Shown one piece after another: positions 27,657 through 35,732 of a stretch of DNA of 55,170 bases (position 1 is the stretch's first letter; every line of letters begins with the position of its first letter). The notes below the pieces were generated by a model. The model was not told the origin of the DNA, did no database searches, and saw only the letters and a program-made list of their open reading frames with translations. A program made the position numbers and the translations under genes. The stretch covers positions 1-55,170 of the forward strand of contig CAZGVW010000003.1 of assembly GCA_964529265.1 (NCBI GenBank). Reading direction: 5' to 3'. The DNA comes from CAZGVW01 sp964529265. Lineage in GTDB: Bacteria; Planctomycetota; Phycisphaerae; Phycisphaerales; UBA1924.

Positions 27657-28538
27657 TCATGTGCCCTTGCGCATTACGAGTCCGGGCCAGTTCCGATCGG
27701 CCCGCTGCGGGCTCGCGTGGGCATCCTTGTTGAAGAGGTCGTACGCCTTCGGCGTGTGCTGGAGCACGAGCCGCCCCTCGAGGATTTGGAAGATCATCGG
27801 ATCCACCGGCGAGATTCTGTTGATCGAAGCCGCGTAGCCGCAGTATCCGCCGAACTGCGGCTCGTACTTCGCCGGGTCGCTCTCGAACATCCGACGGTGC
27901 TCTTCGCTCGCGAAGTGGTACTCCGCACCCCCGTACACCGCCGCGTGCATCGGGTCGCCCATCACGGGCTTGCCCTCGGTGAAATACGCCACCGGGTCAT
28001 AGCCCATGAGCGCGACGCCGGCTCGATCGACATTCACCAGAATCTTCGCCGTCTTGCCGTGCTTCGCCACAAGGTCCGGCCAGTTGGCATCGGCCTTGTC
28101 GAGATTGTCCGCGACGTCCTTGTTCCAGAGGTCCCATGCCTTCTGGTTGTGCTGGAGCACGAGGCGCCCATCCAGGACCTGCCAGTGCTCCACATTCACG
28201 GGCGAGACGCGATTGATCGACGCCGCATAGCCGCAGTAGCCGCCGAACTGCGGCTCATATTTCGCGGGCTCCGCGTCGAACAGCGCCTTGTGGTCGGCGC
28301 TCGCGAACCGGTACACCGCGCCGTTCCACGCGGAGCGGAAGCGGGCGTCGCCCTTCACCGGCTTGCCGTCGGTGAAATAGGCCACGGGGTCGTAGCCCTG
28401 GAGCGCCAGACCATCCTTGTCGCGGTTCACGAGAATCCGAGGCTGGCCGCCGGCGGAGGGTGCAGGCGGCGACGCGGCGCATCCCGTCAGCGTCAGCGAC
28501 AGGAACCCGAGACAGAGAATCAATCCGAGTGTCTTCAT
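27657..28538 (-). CDS. lipoprotein with two tandem YHS domains
   Basis: A 293-residue protein with a lipobox (LSLTLTGCAAS, Cys about residue 19). Two homologous halves of about 125 residues follow, each with G-AL-GYDPVAYFT-GKPV-GD, Y-FAS--H---F---PAKYEPQFGGYCGYAASIN and W--V-DGRLVLQH--KA-DL-NKD. The YHS domain is a small Cys-containing, presumed metal-binding fold. Secreted single-YHS proteins of this type are common, while an in-frame duplication is less usual. AACACAC and GGGGAA lie before the ATG at 28538. The gene lies between the SMP-30 and GlcG/HbpS-like genes with short gaps, so a shared transcript is likely. Possible role: binding copper, iron or heme in the periplasm. Confidence 0.87.
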   Translation of the reverse strand: MKTLGLILCLGFLSLTLTGCAASPPAPSAGGQPRILVNRDKDGLALQGYDPVAYFTDGKPVKGDARFRSAWNGAVYRFASADHKALFDAEPAKYEPQFGGYCGYAASINRVSPVNVEHWQVLDGRLVLQHNQKAWDLWNKDVADNLDKADANWPDLVAKHGKTAKILVNVDRAGVALMGYDPVAYFTEGKPVMGDPMHAAVYGGAEYHFASEEHRRMFESDPAKYEPQFGGYCGYAASINRISPVDPMIFQILEGRLVLQHTPKAYDLFNKDAHASPQRADRNWPGLVMRKGT

Positions 28539-28593
28539 GTGTGTTCCCCGAAGAAGAGTGTCCGAGTTCGCGGGCCGGCGCCCGCCCAATCTG

Positions 28594-29127
28594 TCACTTG
28601 ATCGCCGCGGCGCCTGCCTGAGCGATCTCCACGTCGTGCGCGCTGCTCTTCCCTCCGCTCACGCCGATAGCGCCAACGATGCGTCCTCCGGCGACGATGG
28701 GCACTCCGCCTTCGAGCGGCGTCATGGCGTCCACCGCGATGAGCGAGTGCCGACCGGCTCGGATCGCGTTCTCGAAGTCCTGTGTCGGCTTGCGGAAGAT
28801 GGCCGCGGTGCGCGCCTTTCGGCACGCGACCTCTGCCGCGGCTGGAAAGGTCCCATCGAGCCGCTCCAGCAGGATCAGGTGTCCGCCCGGATCGACGACG
28901 GCGATCGCGCCGCCGGCGCCATCCGCCACCGCACTGGCCGCGGCCGCGGCGGCGACAACTTTCGCGCCTTCGAGCGAGAGCGACGCCGCGTCCACGACGG
29001 CGGCGGCGCTCGCGCTGCCGGCCACCGCGGGAGGGGACGACACAGACGAGTGCGGCGCCGCGGCGGAAGAGCCAAGTAGAGAGACGGCCAGGGCGCCCGC
29101 TACGGCCGCGGGGAGGGTTCGGAACAT
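28594..29127 (-). CDS. exported GlcG/HbpS-like protein (heme-degrading domain family)
   Basis: A 177-residue protein with a signal peptide (MFRTLPAAVAGALAVSLLGSSAAA). One GlcG/HbpS domain follows: SLEGAKVVAAAAAASAVADG, GAIAVVDPGGHLILLERLDG, AEVACRKARTAAIFRKPT, GGVPIVAGGRIVGAIGVSGG. Family members bind heme or cobalamin-like ligands or occur beside oxidases of small organic acids, often as secreted octamers. AAGGAG precedes the ATG at 29127. It sits 55 nt downstream of the GMC oxidoreductase region and upstream of the YHS lipoprotein, both consistent with an oxidative periplasmic pathway. Ligand unknown. Confidence 0.87.
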   Translation of the reverse strand: MFRTLPAAVAGALAVSLLGSSAAAPHSSVSSPPAVAGSASAAAVVDAASLSLEGAKVVAAAAAASAVADGAGGAIAVVDPGGHLILLERLDGTFPAAAEVACRKARTAAIFRKPTQDFENAIRAGRHSLIAVDAMTPLEGGVPIVAGGRIVGAIGVSGGKSSAHDVEIAQAGAAAIK

Positions 29128-29197
29128 TCGGAGTCTCCTTTGAGAATGCGTTTGCGTGCGCTCTTCGATGCCGCACATGGGGCGGCGGCGCCGCAAT

Positions 29198-30742
29198 TCA
29201 GTTGAGTCGATCGAGAATCGCGTCGCCGACCCGCAGCGCGTTCGCCATGATCGTGAGTGAGGGGTTCACGGCGCCGCTCGAGCAGAAGAAGGATGAATCG
29301 GCGACGTAGAGGTTGTCCACATCGTGCGCCCGGCAGGCTGTGTCCAGCACGGATGTCTTCGGGTCTCGTCCGAAGCGCAGCGTGCCGCACTGGTGGCTTA
29401 CGCCGGACACTCCCAATTTGGCATGCAGGTAGACGCCCGGGGTCCGTCGCCCGCGTTGCCTGTCGATGTCATCGAGAAGGTTCTCAAGACGCTTGCGCAG
29501 CCCGTCGTAAGCCTCGAGATTGTTCTCCGTGTACGACACGCGGATGCCGCCTTCGGGCGTCAGCGTGACGCGATTCTCGAAGCGCGGCAGGTCCTCCGCG
29601 GTGAGGAAGAAATCGATGGAGTGCGCGGCGATGCGCTCCACGGACGTGCCGGGCAGGCGATCCTTGGCCAGACTTCGGAGCGAGTCGAGGTCCATCCGGC
29701 CCATGAGCTGGATCGTGCCGAGCGGGAAGTCCCCGTGCTCGCCGGCTCGATAGAAGTCCGTGACGCCGAAGGTCTTCTGGAAGATCGAGGGGTTCGGCGA
29801 CTCAGAATATGCGATGAAGAGCCCGTTGTTGTGCAGCATCAGGTTGCGACCGACCTGCTCGGATGAGTTCGCGAGCCCCGCCGGATGCGTCCCGCTCGCA
29901 GATCGCAGCAGGAGGGCAGCGGAGTTGATCGCGCCGCATGCGACGACGACGATGCCCGCGGCGAATCTGTGCAGATCTCCATCAATCCGCGCGAGAACGG
30001 CTTCGACGACGCGCCCTGACGCGTCCGTATCCAGCCGCTCGACGAACGCGCCCGTCACCAGGTCCACGTTGCTATGCGCAAGGGCCGCCGCCACGCCCAC
30101 CACGTGCGCATCCGCCTTGACCTCTGTCGGGTCTGGATAGCCGTCGAAGTTTGCCAGCACCGCCGGCGCAGCGCTGCGCACACTTCCATCCGGCAGCCTC
30201 AGCCCGATCGGCAGGGGAAACGGCCGCAGCCCGGCCGCCCGGAAATCCTCGAGCAAACCCGCGATCCGCGGCTCATGGTCAAGCGGCCCGTGCGGATAGG
30301 GCGCGGACGTCGGCGGATCGAAGGGGTCCTCGCCGCGTGCGCCGTGCACGCTGTAGAGCCGCTCCGCCTCGGTGTAGTGCGGCTCCAGATCGTCATATGA
30401 AATCGGCCAGGCGGGCGAAACGCCGCCGTAATGCCGCACCTCACCGAAGTCGCTCTCACGCATCCGCAGCAGCGCAGCGCCGTACACCTTCGTGTTCCCG
30501 CCAACGCAGTAGTGCGTGTAGGGCGAAAACGCCTCGCCTGACCGATCCAACCAGCGATCCTTCGCCGTGTAGCGACCTTCGGTGAACACTGCCTTGGCGT
30601 CCCAGTTCTCGCGCTCCCGCGGGATGAACCCACCGCGCTCCAGAATCAGGATGCGCTTGCCCGAGGGCGCCAGCCGCTGCGCGAGCGTGCCTCCGCCCGC
30701 TCCGGTTCCGATGATGATCACGTCGTACGCTGCGCTTGTCAT
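29198..30742 (-). CDS. GMC-family FAD oxidoreductase (sugar/alcohol dehydrogenase)
   Basis: A 514-residue protein of usual family length. The N-terminal Rossmann fold is DVIIIGTGAGGGTLAQRLAP, with RILILERGG downstream. FAD/substrate regions are THYCVGGNTKVYGAALLRMR and VVVACGAINSAALLLRS. The C-terminal catalytic region has HQCGTLRFG and the family-typical VADSSFFCSSGAVNPSLTIMA. The nearest functional classes are glucose, gluconate or choline dehydrogenases. There is no signal peptide, so it may be cytosolic or exported with a partner. GAGGAGAG precedes the ATG at 30742. In this block it could oxidise a sugar released by the glycosidase, giving a lactone or keto-sugar. Substrate is inference. 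Confidence 0.9.
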   Translation of the reverse strand: MTSAAYDVIIIGTGAGGGTLAQRLAPSGKRILILERGGFIPRERENWDAKAVFTEGRYTAKDRWLDRSGEAFSPYTHYCVGGNTKVYGAALLRMRESDFGEVRHYGGVSPAWPISYDDLEPHYTEAERLYSVHGARGEDPFDPPTSAPYPHGPLDHEPRIAGLLEDFRAAGLRPFPLPIGLRLPDGSVRSAAPAVLANFDGYPDPTEVKADAHVVGVAAALAHSNVDLVTGAFVERLDTDASGRVVEAVLARIDGDLHRFAAGIVVVACGAINSAALLLRSASGTHPAGLANSSEQVGRNLMLHNNGLFIAYSESPNPSIFQKTFGVTDFYRAGEHGDFPLGTIQLMGRMDLDSLRSLAKDRLPGTSVERIAAHSIDFFLTAEDLPRFENRVTLTPEGGIRVSYTENNLEAYDGLRKRLENLLDDIDRQRGRRTPGVYLHAKLGVSGVSHQCGTLRFGRDPKTSVLDTACRAHDVDNLYVADSSFFCSSGAVNPSLTIMANALRVGDAILDRLN

Positions 30743-30780
30743 GGCGTCTCTCCTCGACTGCTTGCCGTTGCGCCTGCCCG

Positions 30781-31641
30781 CTAAGCCGCGGCCGCGCGCT
30801 CCGCCTCCCCACCCGTCTGATCCGCCCGGCCCATCACGCCTTCAGCATGTCTGCAATGCCCGCACCGGAAGATGCACCGACTCCCGCCGGCGTGATTCAA
30901 CTTCGCGCACTTTGCCTCGCGCCCGAGCAGAAGCCACATTTCCGCGGCCAGCAGCATGCCCACAGGCGGTGCAATGAAGTACACCCAGATGGACGTCCAC
31001 CCGCCCCCCGCCAGCGACGACGCCAGCGTCCGCGACGGATTCATGCTCATCCCGGAAACGGGCGCCTCAAACGCAATGAACAGCGCCACCAGAGTTCCCG
31101 CGGCAAGCCCCGTGAACCGCATCGCGCGCGCCGAGTTCGAGACGGCAAGCACCGTGAGCATGAGAACGAACGAGATCACAGCCTCCGCGACGAGCGCAGG
31201 CCCTGCGCCCGCGGGCCCGGGGACCGTTGCGACAGCGCTCACCGGCGCCTCGACAAACGCCCTGCCCAGTATCAGCGACGCCAGGAGTGCGCCCGCCGCG
31301 CCCCCCACAATCTGGAACACGATGTAGAACGCGGCGTCCGTCCGGTCCACCTTTCCCAGCCGCAGAAACGTCAGCGTCACCGCCGGGTTCATGTGCGCAC
31401 CGGACCGCCGCCCGAAGGGCGAGTAGATCAGCCCCACCGCTGTAAGCCCCATGGCGATCCCGATGAGCGCTCGTCGTGTAGCCACATCGTCGATGACGGC
31501 GCGAACAGGCGATCCCGACGCCTCGAACAGCACGGTGAACGCGCCCGCCGAGACCATGAAGAGCCCGAGGCACAGCGCCTCGATGCAATACTCCGGCCAA
31601 TGCGCCCTCAGCGCCCGAATCATGTGGCTGTGCGTCCCCAT
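30781..31641 (-). CDS. aquaporin/MIP channel with Cys-rich C-terminal tail
   Basis: A 286-residue, six-helix MIP channel. The first pore motif is HMNPAVTL and the second is SMNPSRTLASS (Ala replaced by Ser), with the selectivity-filter Arg following. These give a water, glycerol or small-solute pore. After the last helix (IAPPVGMLLAAEMWLLL) comes a tail, CAKLNHAGGSRCIFRCGHCR, with four cysteines and two histidines. A metal site in a channel tail is unusual. Start ATG 31641 is preferred to an upstream ATG at 31707 that adds a charged, non-conserved stretch. It lies 62 nt downstream of the SDR gene, in the sugar oxidation block. Confidence 0.88.
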   Translation of the reverse strand: MGTHSHMIRALRAHWPEYCIEALCLGLFMVSAGAFTVLFEASGSPVRAVIDDVATRRALIGIAMGLTAVGLIYSPFGRRSGAHMNPAVTLTFLRLGKVDRTDAAFYIVFQIVGGAAGALLASLILGRAFVEAPVSAVATVPGPAGAGPALVAEAVISFVLMLTVLAVSNSARAMRFTGLAAGTLVALFIAFEAPVSGMSMNPSRTLASSLAGGGWTSIWVYFIAPPVGMLLAAEMWLLLGREAKCAKLNHAGGSRCIFRCGHCRHAEGVMGRADQTGGEAERAAAA

Positions 31642-31703
31642 CGCCTTGTGCCCGTGTGCTCTTCCTAATGCCTGCCCCCCACGCCCTCTGGCCCACTCTT
31701 CCA

Positions 31704-32573
31704 TCATCCGTTGTCGGCAAACCCCGGGTACAGCGTCATCCCGCCGTCGATGAACAGGCTCTGACCAACGATGTAATCGCTCTCATCGCTCGCCAGCCAC
31801 ACCGCGAGTCGCCCGATGTCCTCCGGCTCGCCGATGCGGTTGTACGGGATCAGCTCCATCAGCCGCTGATGCGCCTCGAGTGTCCCCCATGCGTCGCGAT
31901 TGATGGGAGTCCTGATCGCGCCTGGGCAGATGCTGTTCACCCTGATCCTGTAGGGCGCAACTTCCTGCGCGATGCTCTTCATCATGAGCGCCACGCCCCC
32001 CTTGCTCGCCGAATAGTTCACGTGCCCAGCCCACGGAATCACCTCGTGCACCGATGACATGCAGATGATTTTCCCCGCCGCGCAACTCACCTCCGGCCGC
32101 ACGCCCTGCCGCCGGAAGATCCGCACAGCCTCCCGCGCGCACAAAAACTGACCTGTCAGGTTCACGTCGATCACCTTCCGCCACTGCGCCATCGTCATCC
32201 GCTCAAACGGCGCATCCTGTTGGAGTCCCGCGTTGTTGATCAGGATGTCGAACGATCCAAAGCGATCCACAATCGCCTCGAACATCGCCTCCACCTGGTC
32301 TTCCTGCGAGACGTCGGCCTTGAACGCGAAGGCGTCCGCTCCGCACCGCCGCGCCTCTTCAGCCGCGGCCAGCGCCTGCTCTTCGCCCGAGATGTAGTTC
32401 AGGCACACATCGGCGCCTGCGTGGCCCAGCGCCAGCGCCACGGCCCGCCCGATGCCCGAACTCGCCCCCGTCACCAGCGCCTTCTGCCCCTTGAGCAGCT
32501 TCACCAGCGGGCACGCGGGCAGAACAACCTCCGGCAGCGTCTCCGGCGCCGTCACAGTCGCGATCGGTGTCAC
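31704..32573 (-). CDS. short-chain dehydrogenase, glucose 1-dehydrogenase-like
   Basis: A 289-residue SDR. The cofactor motif is VTGASSGIGRAVALALG, and NNAG follows at about residue 112. The catalytic Ser is in ICMSSVHE, the Tyr and Lys are in YSASKGG, and the C-terminus is IVGQSLFIDGGMTLYPGF, typical of glucose 1-dehydrogenases and gluconate dehydrogenases. The first 28 residues (TVTAPETLPEVVLPACPLVK) are an extra segment. The start is a GTG with AGGAG ten bases upstream. It is 53 nt downstream of the glycosidase gene, so the two are probably translated from one mRNA. Likely oxidises a free sugar or sugar alcohol with NAD(P). Confidence 0.9.
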   Translation of the reverse strand: MTPIATVTAPETLPEVVLPACPLVKLLKGQKALVTGASSGIGRAVALALGHAGADVCLNYISGEEQALAAAEEARRCGADAFAFKADVSQEDQVEAMFEAIVDRFGSFDILINNAGLQQDAPFERMTMAQWRKVIDVNLTGQFLCAREAVRIFRRQGVRPEVSCAAGKIICMSSVHEVIPWAGHVNYSASKGGVALMMKSIAQEVAPYRIRVNSICPGAIRTPINRDAWGTLEAHQRLMELIPYNRIGEPEDIGRLAVWLASDESDYIVGQSLFIDGGMTLYPGFADNG

Positions 32574-32626
32574 GAGTGCAATCTCCTGGGATCTGTTTTG
32601 TTGAATGCGTCCTGACCACGCCTCGA

Positions 32627-35374
32627 TCAGGCGCCAGCGCCGATCTCAACGGCCGTGTCGCCCTTCGATGCGCGTCCCGCCGCCACGGTTGCACGTTTGG
32701 CGCCGTCGCCCGCGGCCCTGACCGCAAGCAGATTCGCCACCAGCGCCGTCCACCCCGTCTGGTGCGCCGCCCCCACGCCCCGCCCCGTGTCGCCGTCGAA
32801 GTACTCGAAGAACGGGACGAGATCCGCGAAGTGCGTCTCGCCCCATGCGCTCCCCGCCGCCGCCCCCGCGCGCCGGCCATCCTCATCCTTCACAAACAGC
32901 GAGCACAGCCTCCTCCGCAGTTCATCCGCCACCTGCGCCAGGTTCATGAACTGCCCCGAGTCTGTCGGGCACTCCACGACGAAGTCGTCTCCGTAATACT
33001 CGTGGAACTTCAGCAGCGATTCATACAGCAGGTAGTTCACCGGCATCCACACCGGCCCGCGCCAGTTCGAGTTGCCCCCGAACAGCCCGCTCGTCGATTC
33101 CGACGACTGATACTCCACCCGGAACGATTGCCCGCCCCATCGGAACTCGTACGGCGCATCCTTGTGGGCCCTCGAAAGCGCCCGCACCCCGTGCTTCGAG
33201 AGGAACTCCGTCTCGTCCAGCATCCGCCGCAGCAGGCACTTCATCCTGTGCCCGCGCAGCAGGGAGAGCAGCCGCGTGTCTCCCTCCCCCGGCGTTGTCC
33301 AGCGAGAAACCAGCGCCGCCAGGTCCGGCCTGTAATCCAGGAACCACTCCAGCCGCTCACGGAAGCCCGGAACGCGCTCCAGCAGGTCGTGCCCAAGCGT
33401 CTCCACCGCGAAGAGCGGAATCAACCCCACCATCGTCCGCAGTTTCAGCGGCGTCCACGCACCGTCCGGCAGACTCAGCACGTCGTAGAAGAACTCATCC
33501 TCCTCGCACCAGAGCCCCACGCCCTTCTCCGCCATGTTCGTCATCGCCTCGGCGATGTGCAGGAAGTGCTCGAAGAACTTCGTCGCGATGTCCTCGTACA
33601 CGGGGTTCCACTGCGCCAGCTCTAGGGCGATCCGCATCAGGTTCAGGCTGTACATCGCCATCCACGATGTCCCGTCCGCCTGATTGATGTGCCCGCCCGT
33701 CGGCAGCGGCGCGCTGCGGTCAAAGACCCCGATGTTGTCGAGCCCCAGGAACCCGCCCTGGAAGATGTTCCGGCCCGAAGCATCCTTCCTGTTCACCCAC
33801 CATGTGAAGTTCAGCATCAGCTTGTGGAACACGCGCTCCAGGAACGCTAGGTCCCCTTCATCGCCGCGCTGCTCGCGGTCGATCTCGAACACGCGCCACG
33901 TCGCCCACGCGTGCACCGGCGGATTCACGTCCCCCAGCGCCCACTCATAAGCCGGCAACTGTCCGTTCGGGTGCATGTACCACTCACGCGTCATCAGGAC
34001 CAGTTGGTCCTTCGCAAAACACGCGTCGATCGGCGCCATCGCCACGCAGTGAAACGCGAGGTCCCACGCCGCGTACCACGGGTACTCCCATTTGTCCGGC
34101 ATCAGAACGATGTCCGCGTTGTTGAGATGCGCCCACTCGTGGTTTCGCCCCTTCCGACGCTCCCGCGGCGGCGCGGGCTGCCCGGGGTCGCCCTCCAGCC
34201 ACTGCGGCACGTCGTAGTTGAAGAACTGCTTGCTCCAGATCAGCCCCGCCCACGCCTGCCTCTGCACGATCCGCTCATCCTCACTCGCCATCCCGCGCTG
34301 CAGGCTCCCATAGAACTCATCCGCCTCGCGCCTCCGCCGCTCCACCACGCGATCGAAGTCCTTGAAGGGCTCGCTCTGCCGCTCGGCAGAGAGCCGCACG
34401 CGCACACGCTTCGATCCGCCCGGCGGAACGACGAGCCTGAAGTGCGCCGCGGCCTTCGTCCCCCGCTTCTCCGGGTTCACCGCGCGCTCGTCGCCGCGCA
34501 CGACGAAGTCATTCACGCCGTCCTTGAAGAATCCCGCGTCCAACTCCCCCGTCCACAGCCGCGGATTCGTCTCGTTCTCGCAGAACAGCGTCTCCGCGCC
34601 CTCGTCCACGTGTAGGAACATCGCTCCGAGGTCGTGGTGCGCGGCCTCGATCACGCCCTGCGCCACTTCGCGCATCTCCGGCCGCCGCTCATCCCGCCCC
34701 CACGCCCACGTGTTCCGGAACCACAACTGGGGCAGCACGCGCAGCGGCGCCGCGTCCGGCCCGCGATTATGCACAGTCACCACCATCAGGATGTCGTCCG
34801 AGTCCATCTTCGCGTATTCAACCACGACGTCGAAATACCGCCCCTCGTCAAATACCCCCGTGTCCGCCAGCTCGAACTCAGGCGCTTCCTTCCCCCGCTG
34901 CCCGTTTTCACTCACCAGCCAGTCATACGGGAACCGCCCCTGCGGCTGCTTGTACAGGAACTTCAGGTACGAGTGCGTCGGCGTCGCGTCGAGATACTGA
35001 TACACCTCCTTCACGTCCTCGCCGTGGTTCCCCTCGCCGTTCGTCAGTCCGAACAGCCGCTCCTTCAGAATCGGGTCGCGATCGTTCCACAGCGCAAGGC
35101 CCAGACAGAGCCGCTGCCGGTCATCGCTGAACCCCGCAAGTCCATCCTCGCCCCACCGATACGCCCGGCTCCGCGCGTGATCATGTGGAAAAAACTCCCA
35201 CGCGCTCCCATGCGCGCTGTAATCCTCGCGCACAGTTCCCCACTGCCGCTCGCTCAGATATGGACCCCAGCGCCGCCAAAGCCCCGCCCCCGAACCCGCC
35301 GCCACAATCCGAGCGTGCTCCGCCGTTCCCGCGGCTGACCCCATCCCCGACGACAGCGACACCATGGTCGACAT
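32627..35374 (-). CDS. GH63/MGH1-like glycoside hydrolase (glucosidase-like)
   Basis: A 915-residue protein resembling the bacterial GH63-type 'glucosidase' family (MGH1-like). Recognisable stretches are RWGPYLSERQWGTVREDYSA near the N-terminus, WNDRDPILKERLFGLTNGEGNHGED, HLNNADIVLMPDKWEYPWYAAWDLAFH and GHINQADGTSWMA. The WDLAFH/DGTSWMA region is the (alpha/alpha)6 barrel with its acidic catalytic candidates. There is no signal peptide, so it is probably cytosolic. CAGGAG precedes the ATG at 35374. First gene of the minus-strand block, upstream of the SDR. It would release glucose or a related sugar from an oligosaccharide or compatible-solute glycoside; the substrate is unknown. Confidence 0.88.
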   Translation of the reverse strand: MSTMVSLSSGMGSAAGTAEHARIVAAGSGAGLWRRWGPYLSERQWGTVREDYSAHGSAWEFFPHDHARSRAYRWGEDGLAGFSDDRQRLCLGLALWNDRDPILKERLFGLTNGEGNHGEDVKEVYQYLDATPTHSYLKFLYKQPQGRFPYDWLVSENGQRGKEAPEFELADTGVFDEGRYFDVVVEYAKMDSDDILMVVTVHNRGPDAAPLRVLPQLWFRNTWAWGRDERRPEMREVAQGVIEAAHHDLGAMFLHVDEGAETLFCENETNPRLWTGELDAGFFKDGVNDFVVRGDERAVNPEKRGTKAAAHFRLVVPPGGSKRVRVRLSAERQSEPFKDFDRVVERRRREADEFYGSLQRGMASEDERIVQRQAWAGLIWSKQFFNYDVPQWLEGDPGQPAPPRERRKGRNHEWAHLNNADIVLMPDKWEYPWYAAWDLAFHCVAMAPIDACFAKDQLVLMTREWYMHPNGQLPAYEWALGDVNPPVHAWATWRVFEIDREQRGDEGDLAFLERVFHKLMLNFTWWVNRKDASGRNIFQGGFLGLDNIGVFDRSAPLPTGGHINQADGTSWMAMYSLNLMRIALELAQWNPVYEDIATKFFEHFLHIAEAMTNMAEKGVGLWCEEDEFFYDVLSLPDGAWTPLKLRTMVGLIPLFAVETLGHDLLERVPGFRERLEWFLDYRPDLAALVSRWTTPGEGDTRLLSLLRGHRMKCLLRRMLDETEFLSKHGVRALSRAHKDAPYEFRWGGQSFRVEYQSSESTSGLFGGNSNWRGPVWMPVNYLLYESLLKFHEYYGDDFVVECPTDSGQFMNLAQVADELRRRLCSLFVKDEDGRRAGAAAGSAWGETHFADLVPFFEYFDGDTGRGVGAAHQTGWTALVANLLAVRAAGDGAKRATVAAGRASKGDTAVEIGAGA

Positions 35375-35732
35375 TCGACATCTCCTGACTTCCGGTGGAC
35401 ATGCCAGTGAAACGCCCGCATCCGCCAAGCCGGATCAACACCGCCGAGGCCGCCCGCGGATTCCCGCGAAAGCGCGTCGCGCGCAAACAGCGCAACCTCT
35501 GAACTCAGGTGGTTTCGATCCCCGACTTCGTCGCGGACGCCGCTCAGGGCGTCCGGCGGCCCCTCTCCAGATGCTTCACCATCGCCGGAGTTACGCGGAA
35601 AGTGGAGAGGGAAATCCGTCAGGTGATTCCAAGGGTCGGGACCGCCTCTGGCGGCCCGGCGATCTCCAATCCCCAATGACCCCGGCGATATATAGGCTGG
35701 GGGCCTGACACCGGCCGCATTTGGCCTGCAGG
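35375..35732. other. intergenic region upstream of glycosidase gene, with repeat copy C
   Basis: 358 bases. It contains a perfect hairpin CGGACGCC (35534-35541) / GGCGTCCG (35548-35555). The right end holds dispersed repeat copy C. The promoter of the glycosidase block should lie in 35375-35500, but no clear box is visible. No coding frame is defensible. Confidence 0.6.
35666..35711 (+). repeat. dispersed intergenic repeat, copy C (internally deleted)
   Basis: Keeps the left end CCAATCCCCAATGACCCCGG and GATATATAGG, then jumps directly to the right end GGGGGCCTGACAC. About 100 bp of the full-length core is absent. It lies 22 bases from the 3' end of the REC-HDOD gene (minus strand). Confidence 0.75.
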
